Below, piece by piece: positions 34,509 through 43,859 of a stretch of 64,000 nt of DNA. The notes under the pieces are model-generated. The model was not told the DNA's origin. It worked only from the letters and a program-made list of their open reading frames with translations, and did not search any database. How positions within the stretch are numbered: the first letter of the stretch is position 1; each line of letters starts with the position of its first letter. The position numbers and the translations under genes were made by a program. The stretch is from Dendrolimus kikuchii. Lineage: Eukaryota > Arthropoda > Insecta > Lepidoptera > Lasiocampidae. The stretch spans positions 6,398,272 through 6,462,271 of the forward strand of contig CM034394.1 of assembly GCA_019925095.2 (NCBI GenBank), written 5' to 3'.

Positions 34509-34876
34509 CCTGCTGAGTTCGGGCCCCTCAGTTTTAGAGGAATTAACATGATACACGCCACGCTGGTACAAAGTGCATTGCTAAGTTTACCACATCACAC
34601 GTTTTTCAATTTAGATGAGGCATCCAAAGTTATTCATGAAAACATCAAATTTAGTAGTAATTAGTTATTGTCATTAAATGTCATTGCTTTCCTTAATTTC
34701 TGCATTTTATACAAATTGATTCAATTTGGTTGAACCATGTAGTTCAGCTTTTTTATAATATAAGCGGGTTTCATCATGACCTTTTCCTTTCCTCACAGTA
34801 CGTGGTAATTGTAACAATATGCACTAGCTCAGAGAATTACCTAAGTGACGTTTGCTTCTTGGCTAATTCAATCCTG
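34509..34876 (-). mobile_element. Degenerate tRNA-derived SINE (family A), interrupted
   Basis: Plus strand shows 'ctgctgagttcgggcccctc', 'cacgccacgctggtaca', then after ~155 bp of unrelated sequence 'cgtggtaattgtaacaatat' and 'gaattacctaagtg'. The head end merges into a (CA)n(TA)n microsatellite. Confidence 0.6.
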
Positions 34877-34880
34877 CGTT

Positions 34881-34891
34881 ACACACACACT

Positions 34892-34973
<82 letters not shown>
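34881..34973. repeat. (CA)n(TA)n compound microsatellite
   Basis: (CA)n from 34881 and then ~70 bp of (TA)n to 34973, the longest simple tract in the window. Open frames across it on both strands are spurious. Confidence 0.95.
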
Positions 34974-34975
<2 letters not shown>

Positions 34976-34979
<4 letters not shown>

Positions 34980-35188
34980 AATATCTAGTGAATCCATCAT
35001 TAGACCTGTCCTTTTGTATGGCAGTGAAGCGTGGCCTATACTTGAGCGACACAAGCAAGAACTGCGTGTCACGGAGATGAATATGCTGCGATGGATGTGT
35101 GAAGAATTAGGAAAGCGGTCCCTGGGCGTCGTAGCGAACGCTCTGGACGCAACCGGGATTTAACGCTCCGATGATGATGATGACATAT
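34976..35188 (+). pseudogene. RTE-like LINE C-terminal remnant (lineage D)
   Basis: Encodes 'RPVLLYGSEAWPI', 'HKQELRVTEMNMLRWMC', then jumps to 'GVVANALDATGI', stop, and a (GATGAT)n end. The first part matches the Y-G-(S/A)-E-(S/A)-W and E-M-(R/N)-(A/M)-L-R region after the RT domain. The join marks an internal deletion of the segment that normally follows. Lineage D ends in GAT repeats whereas the main RTE ends in ATGT repeats. Confidence 0.75.
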
Positions 35189-35189
35189 C

Positions 35190-35573
35190 TAGTGAATACT
35201 CTAATTTCAATTTATTTTACAAGCCACTTGTATAAAATAAAATGCTCCAAATTTGTCAAACATTTAAGTTTGCATTGCCAGGGGAATGTTACCTACTCTA
35301 TTTACTCGGGTTACGTATTGTTGCAGTATTCCTTTGTAACACAATTTTGAAGTCTGTATCTGTAACAAATCCAATTGGGACTGTATCCTGTGTACTTTTC
35401 AGACTCGGATGCATTCCCCAAAGCGTAAGGTGTATTTTCAGAAATGTCGCAGTAAGTTTTCTTTGCATTGTTTGTTAGAATTTGTATCTGAAAGTGTCAT
35501 GTTTACCTATCTACTACGAATAAATAATAAGTCTATTTATTTGTAGCGTATCTAGCTTGAAATTGTACATAAA
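35190..35573. other. Stretch with no recognised feature
   Basis: A 78-codon cysteine-containing plus-strand frame (35242-35478) has no recognisable motif. No repeat found. Confidence 0.35.
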
Positions 35574-35575
35574 TT

Positions 35576-35738
35576 TTGTTTTGAAGTGAAACTTCTTTAG
35601 AATCGTTGTGATTTGAAACTCGATGAAACGAAAAAGCGACACTAAAAAGAGATAAACACATAAATCTATAGCAATAAGCCTGAGAGAGGATGAGATAGAA
35701 TAGATTACATTTAATCATTTAAATACTATGCTCATACA
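35576..35738 (+). repeat. Repeat X, left part (split by RTE insertion)
   Basis: 'cgatgaaacgaaaaagcgac' and 'aaacacataaatctatag' match the unsplit copy at 52322-52592. The last 12 bp (35727-35738, tatgctcataca) are the RTE target duplication. Confidence 0.75.
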
Positions 35739-38700
35739 TAGTAGGGTCATGTCAGAAGCGTACTCGTCGCGATCCCCGCTGGCCCAGAGGGCCACAATTC
35801 TGACCAGGATTCACCCGAGTGCAGTGCACGATAGGGCGTCCCCCGCAGGCGACGCTCACCGATGCGCCCCCGTCGGTGTGGATTCTCGCGCATGCGGCGA
35901 AGGGGGCCGCCACCCTTCACGCAGCGCCAAACCTGGCGGGTCGAGAGGAGCAGAGTGCCGTATAGGCACGTGGAATGTGAGAGGTGGAATGAAAGATAAG
36001 ATGGACGAAATGATTGATATAATGAATGAGAGAAGCCTGGATGCCTTATGTCTGACAGAGACAAAGCGGAAGGGGTGCGACGTCGATGACCTCCCCGGTG
36101 GCATGCTTGCTCTGTGGTCCGGCGTGGACCTGGACGAGCGAGCAAGTGGGGGGGTAGGCGTCTTACTCTCATCCCGCTTTGTGTCTGGAGTAAAAGCTTA
36201 TTGTCTGGTGAACCCGAGACTTCTCTGGGTCCGCCTAAAACTGGGGATCACGCGAGTTTTTCTGGTCGCAGCTTATGCTCCCGTAAGCTCAGCGGATCCC
36301 CAAGAACTCGAGAAGTTTTGGGAGTCTGTGAGAGAAATTCTGGATCTGGCTGAAGGGAACGAAAGACTAATTATGTGTGGTGATCTTAATGGCTGGGTGG
36401 GGACCAAACGAGACGGCCTTGAGGCTGTCCTTGGACCCTATGGTGACAAGAGAGTGAACGATGCTGGTAGGCCAATCATAGACGTATGCATGGAAAGAAA
36501 CTTGCTTGTGTCGAACACCCTATTCCATCATAAGGATATTCACACGTATACATGGAGAATGAATGATCAGAAAAGTATGATTGATCTGATTTTAATTGAT
36601 AGTCGCCTCCGAAACACAATAATGGATACAAGAGCCTACAGAGGCCCCACTCTTGAAACGGACCACTACCTGGAGATAAGCCGGTTTGTGGGCCTTTTCA
36701 AGAAGTGGAGACACTGGCGAGTGCGTACCAATTTCGGGGAGCTTGAAAGAATAAAGTGTGAAAAATTGGAAGATGTTAGTGTAAGGAGTATGTATGCGCG
36801 CCTAGTCGAAGAAAGGCTTGCAAAAGCGGACTTCTCCGACTTAGATGTGGATAATGACTGGGATAGTATGAAGGAAAGTATAGTGGAAAGCGCAAAAGAA
36901 GCATGTGGATGCGCGAAGAGGCACATAACAACGAAAGGTGATGAATGGTGGGACGCGGATGTTAAATCCAGCGTAGAGAGAAAGAGAAAAGCCTGGCTGG
37001 ATTATGTTGCTTCCTTGCAACAGAATGACAGTATGAAAGAGATGAAGAAAGAAATTTATCGCCTCTGCAAGAATGAAACCAAAGCTTTAGTGAAAGAGAA
37101 GCGTGAAAGAATAAAATTGAAAGAAGAAGAGAAGCTGACGGAGAACTTCGAGGCGAATACCAAACTCTTTTGGAGAGAGGTTAAGAAGTCTCGGGGTTGT
37201 TCGTCAGCTTCCAGAATGGAAAGAATAAAATCTAAAGCAGGGGACGTTCTTGCTAACCCACAAGAGGTATTAGCGCGATGGAGTGAATATTTTAGAGAAA
37301 TGTATGATGATATCCCGGATGCTGGCACCACGACTGAGTCTGTGACCGACTCCGAGGAGTCAGCATCCGAGATCACTTTGGAAGAGATCGAATGGTCGAT
37401 AAGAAGTCTGAAAAATGGAAAGGCAGTAGGAATCGATAGTGTGTCTGCTGAGATGATCAAATATGGTGGAACCTGCGTCCGGGACGCTTTCCTGTCCTTA
37501 TGCAACTTGTGCTGGAGGACGGGAAAGGTTCCCAAGGACTGGAGGCGCGCTGTCATCGTGCCCTTGTATAAAGGCAAGGGGTCACGTATGGAGTGCGCCA
37601 GCTACAGGGCCATCAGTTTGATCAGCACAGCATCTAAAGTGTATGCGAAGATTATTGAAAAGAGAATGAGAGTTGTATCCGATGGATTACTGTGGGATGC
37701 ACAAGGTGGTTTCAGAAATGGAAGGGGGTGTATGGATCAAGTTTTCTCTCTCCGCAATATCGTAGAGAAGCAGCTGGCTATGGGCCGGAAGGTTTTCTGC
37801 GGTTTTGTGGATCTAGAGAAAGCATTTGACAGGGTTGTGCGGAAGGACCTCTGGGACATATTGCCCGGATATGGGATTAATGGCCAATTGATGCGTGCTG
37901 TGCAGTCCACTTACGAGGGCTGTATGGCATGCGTGCGAGTGGAAGGCAGCCTGTCGCCCTGGTTTGACGTCAATATTGGCGTCCGCCAGGGCTGCGTGCT
38001 GTCGGCTTTGCTGTTCATCCTATATCTGGACGATTGTCTCCAGAGAATAAGATTGATGGATGTTGGGGTGCGGATGAGTGATCTAGTTGTAAGCACCTTG
38101 CTTTATGCGGATGATGCCGTGCTTTTAGCCGAATCGCCATCAGAACTGCAAACACTAGTCACAATGATGAAAGATGACTGTCAGGCGAGAGGCTTACACT
38201 TGAATGCGAAGAAAACAAAGGTTATGGTGTTTGAAAGAGAAGAAACCAGAACGAATGCAAGGATAATGGTCGATGATGTTATGCTGGAGCAAGTGAATGA
38301 GTTTGTATATCTTGGATGTGCTTTTAGCAGGGATGGAAGGTACACCGCTGATATAGAAAGAAGAGTGAATTTGGGGAATAGTTTGAACGGAGCGTTAGGT
38401 AAACTTCTAGGCGCTAAGAACCTCAGCCAGAAGGCCCAGCTCGCCGTACACAACGCGGTGCTGGTACCTACGCTCACGTATGGAAGCGAGAGTTGGGTAT
38501 GGAAGAAAGAGCATGAAAGTAGAGTAAACGCGGTCGAGATGCGAGCACTGCGCAAAATCTGCGGAGTGACGCTCGCGCACCGCGTTCGTAATACCGAAGT
38601 AAGAAAGAGAGTTGGTCTGAAAGAGAGTGTCGGGGTGAAGGTAAGGAAAGGAATGCTCCGGTGGTTCGGGCATGTGGAAAGAATGCATGATGAAAGAATG

Positions 38701-38953
38701 ACTAAACAGATATACAATGCAAAAGTGGATGGATGCAGAGGTCGTGGAAGGCCACGACACACCTTCCATGATCAAATTGATCGTGTACTAGCGGAAGGTG
38801 ATGTCAGGAGCCTTAAGAACAGACGAGCTTGCATGACAAGAGTTATGAATGTCAAAGAGGCAAGTGAGGTGTGTAAGAATAAGCCTAAATGGCACTCTGT
38901 TGTTCGTGCCTACCCCGCGAGGGAACTGGCGTGAAGTTATGTATGTATGTATG
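35739..38953 (+). mobile_element. Structurally intact RTE-type non-LTR retrotransposon
   Basis: ~3.2 kb between copies of tatgctcataca at 35727-35738 and 38954-38965. It comprises ~10 bp of leader, one endonuclease-reverse transcriptase ORF, four bases after the stop codon, and an (ATGT)n tail. No LTR, no separate gag-like ORF, no RNase H. This layout (single EN-RT ORF, almost no 3' UTR, short simple-repeat tail) is that of the RTE clade. The uninterrupted ORF and perfect duplication indicate a recent insertion. Whether the 5' end is complete cannot be told from one copy. The right duplication overlaps the TATG-type tail, so the exact right boundary is ambiguous by a few bases. Confidence 0.9.
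35749..38934 (+). CDS. RTE-clade endonuclease-reverse transcriptase (single ORF)
   Basis: 1061 residues from the first ATG inside the element. The open frame extends seven codons upstream to an ATG at 35728, but those codons are target DNA, so I chose 35749. Positions below count from 35728. A basic, Gly/Arg/Pro-rich lead (1-76) precedes an apurinic-type endonuclease/exonuclease/phosphatase domain (~77-320): 'GTWNVRG' (N83), 'ETK' (E111), 'AAYAP' (Y183), 'GDLNGWVG' (D219, N221), 'MIDLIL' (D286) and 'TDH' (D312, H313). All expected catalytic residues are present. A charged linker with coiled-coil-like K/E runs (~410-475) follows. The reverse transcriptase (~545-860) has 'YRAISLIS', 'FVDLEKAFDRV' (D695), 'RQGCVLSALLF' and 'YADD' (793-796). 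A C-terminal region holds 'YGSESWVW' and 'LRWFGHVERM'. The protein nicks target DNA and primes reverse transcription of its own RNA there. No frameshift or internal stop, so it is probably functional. Confidence 0.93.
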   Translation: MSEAYSSRSPLAQRATILTRIHPSAVHDRASPAGDAHRCAPVGVDSRACGEGGRHPSRSAKPGGSRGAECRIGTWNVRGGMKDKMDEMIDIMNERSLDALCLTETKRKGCDVDDLPGGMLALWSGVDLDERASGGVGVLLSSRFVSGVKAYCLVNPRLLWVRLKLGITRVFLVAAYAPVSSADPQELEKFWESVREILDLAEGNERLIMCGDLNGWVGTKRDGLEAVLGPYGDKRVNDAGRPIIDVCMERNLLVSNTLFHHKDIHTYTWRMNDQKSMIDLILIDSRLRNTIMDTRAYRGPTLETDHYLEISRFVGLFKKWRHWRVRTNFGELERIKCEKLEDVSVRSMYARLVEERLAKADFSDLDVDNDWDSMKESIVESAKEACGCAKRHITTKGDEWWDADVKSSVERKRKAWLDYVASLQQNDSMKEMKKEIYRLCKNETKALVKEKRERIKLKEEEKLTENFEANTKLFWREVKKSRGCSSASRMERIKSKAGDVLANPQEVLARWSEYFREMYDDIPDAGTTTESVTDSEESASEITLEEIEWSIRSLKNGKAVGIDSVSAEMIKYGGTCVRDAFLSLCNLCWRTGKVPKDWRRAVIVPLYKGKGSRMECASYRAISLISTASKVYAKIIEKRMRVVSDGLLWDAQGGFRNGRGCMDQVFSLRNIVEKQLAMGRKVFCGFVDLEKAFDRVVRKDLWDILPGYGINGQLMRAVQSTYEGCMACVRVEGSLSPWFDVNIGVRQGCVLSALLFILYLDDCLQRIRLMDVGVRMSDLVVSTLLYADDAVLLAESPSELQTLVTMMKDDCQARGLHLNAKKTKVMVFEREETRTNARIMVDDVMLEQVNEFVYLGCAFSRDGRYTADIERRVNLGNSLNGALGKLLGAKNLSQKAQLAVHNAVLVPTLTYGSESWVWKKEHESRVNAVEMRALRKICGVTLAHRVRNTEVRKRVGLKESVGVKVRKGMLRWFGHVERMHDERMTKQIYNAKVDGCRGRGRPRHTFHDQIDRVLAEGDVRSLKNRRACMTRVMNVKEASEVCKNKPKWHSVVRAYPARELA

Positions 38954-38965
38954 TATGCTCATACA

Positions 38966-39049
38966 CCATACAGATGGAGTTGGAAATGTTTTGAAGTTTT
39001 TTGTTAATACTTCAAATTTCGTGTTTAAAAGCTTAAATATATTATAACA
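38966..39049 (+). repeat. Repeat X, middle part
   Basis: 'ggaaatgttttgaagttttt' to 'aaatatattataac', continuing the copy split by the RTE. The last 8 bp (39042-39049, ttataaca) are the target duplication of the next insertion. Confidence 0.75.
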
Positions 39050-39199
39050 CTATACATACATACATCACTTCACGCCAGTTCCCTTGCGGGGTAGGCACGA
39101 ACAACAGAGCGCCATTCAGGATTATTCTTACACACCTCACTTGCTTCTTTGACATTCATAACTCTTGTCATGCACGCTCGTCTGTTCTTAAGGTTTTTC
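39050..39199 (-). mobile_element. 5'-truncated RTE tail in opposite orientation
   Basis: Minus strand carries the last ~45 RTE codons and an (ATGT)n tail. It is flanked by ttataaca at 39042-39049 and 39200-39207. It lies only ~100 bp from the intact RTE, in the same host repeat. A 103-codon minus-strand frame covering it continues into repeat X and is not a gene. Confidence 0.88.
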
Positions 39200-39207
39200 T
39201 TATAACA

Positions 39208-39318
39208 ATATAATATATGAAATATGACGTCATGAAGTTTAGTATCCCTCCCACCCCTTGTCACACTTTGTTTCACTTCTACTGCGTCTGAACTGCACAC
39301 ACACACACACACACATTT
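39208..39318 (+). repeat. Repeat X, right part with (CA)n
   Basis: 'tataatatatgaaatatgac' to 'tttgtttcacttct' matches 52488-52560. It ends in (CA)n at ~39294-39315, where the unsplit copy has only a few CA/CG units. Confidence 0.7.
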
Positions 39319-39319
39319 T

Positions 39320-39625
39320 TTTAATAGTTGTATAATGTCAATAAAGGTATTACGAACAATTGATAAATACATATAACGCACAGAAATAGCAAATTATTCA
39401 GATAGATAACTTGTTATTGTATACTATTGAAGAAAAACAGAAAGCAGAAGACATGCACTGCTTAATATATCTCACCTATCTATCGCCTAAGGCTTCGCCA
39501 AGCCCCCCTGCGCTTATTATTAACTTATTCATACATAATATATAGCCACACAAATGATTTATTTAAGGTATTAATTACTGAATATATTCTCCTAAGTTAT
39601 TGAATGTCTTTATATATTTAATACA
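39320..39625. other. Stretch with no recognised feature
   Basis: AT-rich. A small GC-richer patch lies at 39476-39510. No gene or repeat seen. Confidence 0.4.
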
Positions 39626-39628
39626 TTC

Positions 39629-40135
39629 CTGGTCTAGAGTTTGTCGCCATAAAAACTTTGAGTTGTGTTCCGGCATCAATGGCCAGCTACCAGTCTCTCC
39701 TTCAAGGCTGGCAGCACATTCACAGCACCTCTGGTATTGCTAATGTCCATACATACATTTTTTTTATTGCAGAAGTTCAGCAGACAGGCAGACGACCCGC
39801 TTGATGGAAAGCGGTTACCATCGCCTATGGACATTTGCAACACCAAAGGTGCTACAAATGCGCTGCTGCTCTCTTAAGGGAGACTGGAACCTGGTCACTA
39901 ATGCCGGAACACAACTCAAGGTTGTTATGGTGACATACTTTAGACTAGGGGTGGTAGCCATCCAGTCGGGCAAATGCCCTACCACCTGGCTGTGGGTTGT
40001 TTGGTCGCCTCTTACGACAGGCCGCCCGGCCGCAGGAAATTATATTCTTTCTCCGTTCCTGCATAGATAAAGGTACATGGATACATGGCGACGGTAACCA
40101 TTTTCCATCACAGTTGGGCCGTCAGCCGTAGGGGC
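39629..40135 (+). repeat. Repeat B variant, split by a second repeat B
   Basis: 39629-39749 ('tgtgttccggcatcaatggc' to 'ggtattgctaatgtccat') resumes at ~40085 ('ggcgacggtaaccattttcc', 'acagttgggccgtcagcc'), as in the variant at 41536-41850. The gap is a complete repeat B of the main type. Confidence 0.7.
39756..40075 (-). repeat. Repeat B, near-complete copy (nested)
   Basis: T-rich end, then 'ggttaccatcgcctatggac' to 'ctttctccgttcctgca'. It sits inside an older copy of opposite orientation. 'atacat' occurs at both edges as a possible short target duplication. Confidence 0.75.
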
Positions 40136-40169
40136 CTGAAGCTCATCACCTGTATCGAGAACTCTCAAC

Positions 40170-40315
40170 GCGTCTCATTGAGGTCTCGCATGACCAAAAG
40201 GCTGGATTGCACCTAGGCCAACGAATTAGCCATCCAACGCGGAAATGCGGCCAGCATTTTGGACACGATCCCCGTCGACAGCAATTTGGAGTCAATTTTT
40301 TACCTATAGATTTAT
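40170..40315 (+). pseudogene. Frameshifted coding remnant of unknown family
   Basis: One frame reads 'HDQKAGLHLGQRIS' and, after a one-base shift, another reads 'AIQRGNAASILDTIP' then 'VDSNLESIFYL' and a stop near 40310. The two pieces join naturally, which suggests the C-terminus of a repeated protein broken by a frameshift. I do not recognise the family with confidence. A transposable-element ORF is most likely from context. Confidence 0.4.
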
Positions 40316-40444
40316 GTTATATTTTGTAAGTATAGTTTTAATTATAGTATAGTGTACAAAGTTGAATTTATTTGTTTCTGCCGACAATTATAATTTCTGT
40401 ATTATCAACGAAGTTATATTTTCATATTGCGATACATCTATATC

Positions 40445-40556
40445 TGAAAATACATAGACGAAGCAAAACATATATGTCAAGATGGAAGCAAATAGCAATC
40501 CATCGTCTTTGCCTACCCCTATATGAAAAAGACGTGATAATACCTATTTATGTATG
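40445..40556 (+). mobile_element. RTE-like tail, subfamily B, degenerate
   Basis: 'agacgaagcaaaacatatat', 'gcaatccatcgtctttgc' and 'gacgtgataatacctattta' keep the order of the subfamily-B tail with a decayed TATG end. Confidence 0.45.
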
Positions 40557-40559
40557 ATA

Positions 40560-40975
40560 CGCTAAGAAACAAATAATATTTAGATAAACATTGCCATAAC
40601 AAAAATCTATTATAATCAGTCTTAATATTCAATAAAGAGTATTCCTTATTGAATTTTCAGATGTCACTAGCTATAAATGGCGGATTGTTAACTGTTCTCG
40701 TACAACATTAGTTCGATTAATAGGATTGTTTCCGATTACTTTGTTCTGACATTGCTATTATGAATATGTCAATGCCGAAGTAGCTTTAACTAATCAAATT
40801 AGTCGTGTATTGTATGTATTTTATCAAATATCATTGGATAGGTATACAAAAGTCGAAATAACTTTATTGTTCGGTTGAATGTTTTATTTTTATTCATTAT
40901 TCTTTTTCTTTATAGTCTATTGCGATATACTGATTTAATGCGAGTTTCTTTGTATTATTATATTTCTTTGTTTTA
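40560..40975. other. Stretch with no recognised feature
   Basis: AT-rich, nothing recognised. Confidence 0.4.
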
Positions 40976-40977
40976 CC

Positions 40978-41262
40978 GTGCAGGAACGGAGAAACTGTCG
41001 TAGGAGGCAACAAAACAACCCACAGCCAGTGGTAGGGCATTTGCCTGACTGGATGGCTACCACGCCTGGTCTAAAGTATGTCGCCATAACAACCTTGAGT
41101 TGTGTTCCGGCATTAGTGATCAGGTCCCAATGACCCTTAAGAGAGCAGCAGCGCATTTGTAGCGCCTTTGGTGTTGCAAATATCCATAGGCGATGGTAAC
41201 CGCTTTCCATCAAGTGGGTCGTCTGCCTGTCTGCTGAACTACTGCAATAAAGTAATAAAAAT
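40978..41262 (+). repeat. Repeat B copy with internal deletion
   Basis: Begins 'cgtgcaggaacggagaaac' and lacks ~30 bp found in other copies before 'ctgtcgtaggaggc'. Ends 'ctgcaataaagtaataaaa', followed by a (TA)n tract at 41264-41290 and a T run. Confidence 0.7.
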
Positions 41263-41263
41263 A

Positions 41264-41266
41264 ATA

Positions 41267-41304
<38 letters not shown>
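41264..41304. repeat. (TA)n plus poly-T tract
   Basis: Simple tract at the A-rich end of repeat B. Confidence 0.9.
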
Positions 41305-41535
41305 CCTCCGTTTCCATAGTAATGAATTGAATGTCGTGAAATTTGGGTATTTGTAATTTTTCATCCGAAACGATTTCGTGGAATGTGGCTTCGCAGTTTA
41401 TATTGTAGTCGCGGTGAATACTGTAATTCATCAGTACCTATACATAAAAGTAAATAGTTACTTTGTTTAGATGATTTAAAAGTGATGAAAACAGTAATAA
41501 GCAATTTACATTTGCAGGAATTCATATTCTTTCTC

Positions 41536-41850
41536 CATGCAGGAACGGAGAAAGAATACAAATTCCTGCGGCCGGGCGGCCTGTCGTAAGAGGCGACAAA
41601 ACGACACACAACCAGGTGGTAGGGCATTTGCTCGACTGGATGGTTACCACCCCTGGTCTAAAGTATGTTGCCATAACAACTTTGAGTTGTGTTCCCGCAT
41701 CAGTGGCCAGGTTCCAACTTCCACGTTCTCCTTCAAGGCCGGCAGTACATTGACAGCATCTCTAGTATTGCTAATGTCCGTAGGCGACAGCAACCACTTT
41801 CCACCACAGTTGAGCCGTGAGCCTTTCTGATGTGCTTCAGCAATAAAAAA
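41536..41850 (+). repeat. Repeat B, variant type
   Basis: The first half is as in the main type. The second half has 'ttcaaggccggcagtacatt' and 'ttccaccacagttgagcc' in place of the 'gagagcagcagcgc' block. Ends 'ttcagcaataaaaaa'. This defines the variant also seen at 7795 and 39629. Confidence 0.7.
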
Positions 41851-42109
41851 ATATCCTAAATATGTAAATATATTAAAAACATATAGTATGTCCATATGCC
41901 ATGATATTTGTTACATTAAATGTAAAATATAGCTAAAATTATTTGGGTCTAACAACTCATGAAAATAATATAAAATAATACATTATTTATTTTCATCCAC
42001 ACTAGTTACATTAAAATATACTTATAAGTGACGTAGCATACAAAATTGCCATTTTTGTAGAACTGTGTATAAGAATACACATAATTAAATCCAATTAGTA
42101 TTTCAATAA

Positions 42110-42552
42110 TCTATATATATATAAATCAATTGCTGTTCGTTAGTCTCGCTAAAACTCGAGAACGGCTGGACTGATTTGGCTAATTTTGGTTTTGCATTGT
42201 TTATGGAAGTTCAGGGAAGGTTTAAAAGGTGAGTAAATATGAAAAAAAATGCTTGGAATATAGTAAAAACAACAATTTCGCTTTACCTTAGAAACTATTC
42301 CTACTTGTCAAACATTTGATGTTCGTCCCGTGGTTTAGAAATCAATTAAATTTAAAAGTCGTTCAGAAATCAAATTAAACTTAAAAGTGAAGTTTATTTT
42401 TAATTTTTTGGTTTTGAATGTCAAACGTTTGATGTTCGTTCCGATTAAGTTTTGACCACGTTTTTTTACTAAAGTTGAAACATTCTGCAATTATCATTCA
42501 GCTTTTTTATTTATTGATTCTAAGGCGGTACGAAATTTGCCGGGTCAGCTAG
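42110..42552 (+). mobile_element. Non-autonomous Helitron (family 4), uninterrupted copy
   Basis: 'tctatatatatataaatcaa' to 'tgccgggtcagctag', preceded by A and followed by T. 443 bp. No Rep/helicase motif. The partner copy at 26891 carries an RTE insertion. Confidence 0.88.
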
Positions 42553-42554
42553 TA

Positions 42555-43245
42555 TATGATATTTATTACTAACCTCTCGATTTACTCATACAGTCTTATT
42601 TTTTTATATTTCACTGGGATATGCCCGCGACTTCGTCTACGCTTGACTAAAAATTCTCAGACAAAGAGCTTCATTCATCATCATCAATTCAATTCAAATA
42701 CAAAACTACGTGACGAGAGAGAGGAATAAAAAAATGACTAAATAATATGGATATACAAAAATCTAATGTAAATTGCAATTTTCTAACATATTACACCAAA
42801 AAGCGGGCGCAAGGTGTATTGTGAACATATTAGCATATTTATTAAAGCAAGCATACTGTTCTTATTTTGCTGGCGGTACACAAGCCTACTATGTCAACTC
42901 ATCACATGGTAAACATGTACACAACGTTGTAAGAACGTGCCCTAGTTGTAGGGCTTAGAACCTTCCACTTAAGATGAAGTATGAGTGCAGATTTTCTTGT
43001 TAAATCGCGTATACTTAAATATTCGAACAGACAGACAGGTGCCTCGTGACGGTAAATATTTTTATTACATTTATTATTTCCCAATTAACTGTGATTTGTT
43101 GCTTATTTATTTATTATGTGTATTTTTTTCTTTTGGACATTAGTAATTTAATTAGTAATATATTTTTTAATTATTATTATTAACAACTCTACGGACTCGA
43201 GTTCCGTACCCTTTTTTACAACATAATTTCTAGTTTTTTTTTTTT
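42555..43245. other. Stretch with no recognised feature
   Basis: AT-rich. The small frames have no support. Confidence 0.4.
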
Positions 43246-43249
43246 AATT

Positions 43250-43570
43250 TAACACGCTTATCAGTTATTTTGGTTCTTGTGTGTGACATTAATTTATTGA
43301 TTTTTGTGTTGAGGTGTATGTGTCTTACGAATAACTGATTATATTAATTTATTCTAGTTTTAATACTAAACGTATACTAATGTACAGTGTATCTGTTACA
43401 TGCTGGTGTTGTGAGGAAGTGCATGTGCAGTGTGGGCCTTATATCTATACTTATATATATTGTCCTGTCTTGTGCCATGTGTGTTGTTTATTTCTTTTCT
43501 GTGCCTGGGTTGTTAATTTTTAGGCTCTTTGTGTGTCTTGGTTTGTTTGTGAAGTGTGCTTATTATTAAT
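43250..43570. other. G/T-rich, strand-asymmetric block
   Basis: The plus strand is dominated by G and T ('ttcttgtgtgtgacatta', 'gctggtgttgtgaggaag', 'cttggtttgtttgtgaag'). Similar short words 'attagtaat' lie on both sides (near 43143 and 43568). No frame with a known motif. It could be a U-rich transcribed region or an LTR remnant. Confidence 0.4.
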
Positions 43571-43859
43571 TAGTAATATTATATGACTTGCAATTTCAAT
43601 ATATGCTTACTTAAATTATCTCTAAAGCCAGATAGATAGTGCCATGTATGTTGTCTTTTATACATATAACAGTAGATCTCTGGAGATAAATTATAGATAT
43701 TATTCATACAACTCTTAGACAAAACTTATTACAATATTTTCTAAAATTATTTTAAAAGTTAAACTGCACTATAAAAAAGAAACCTTAAATTAAATACTAG
43801 AACTAAATAAAAAAGAGGGCATAATTATAGATTAATAGATAAAATATTGATCGCAAACC

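Noticed and set aside
34730..35080. 116-codon ORF with a long IYIYIY run, and its antisense partner
   Set aside because: Product of the (CA)n(TA)n microsatellite joined to LINE remnant DNA in the wrong frame.
37056..37577. 173-codon and 193-codon minus-strand ORFs inside the RTE
   Set aside because: Antisense shadows of the intact EN-RT frame. They have no motif of their own.
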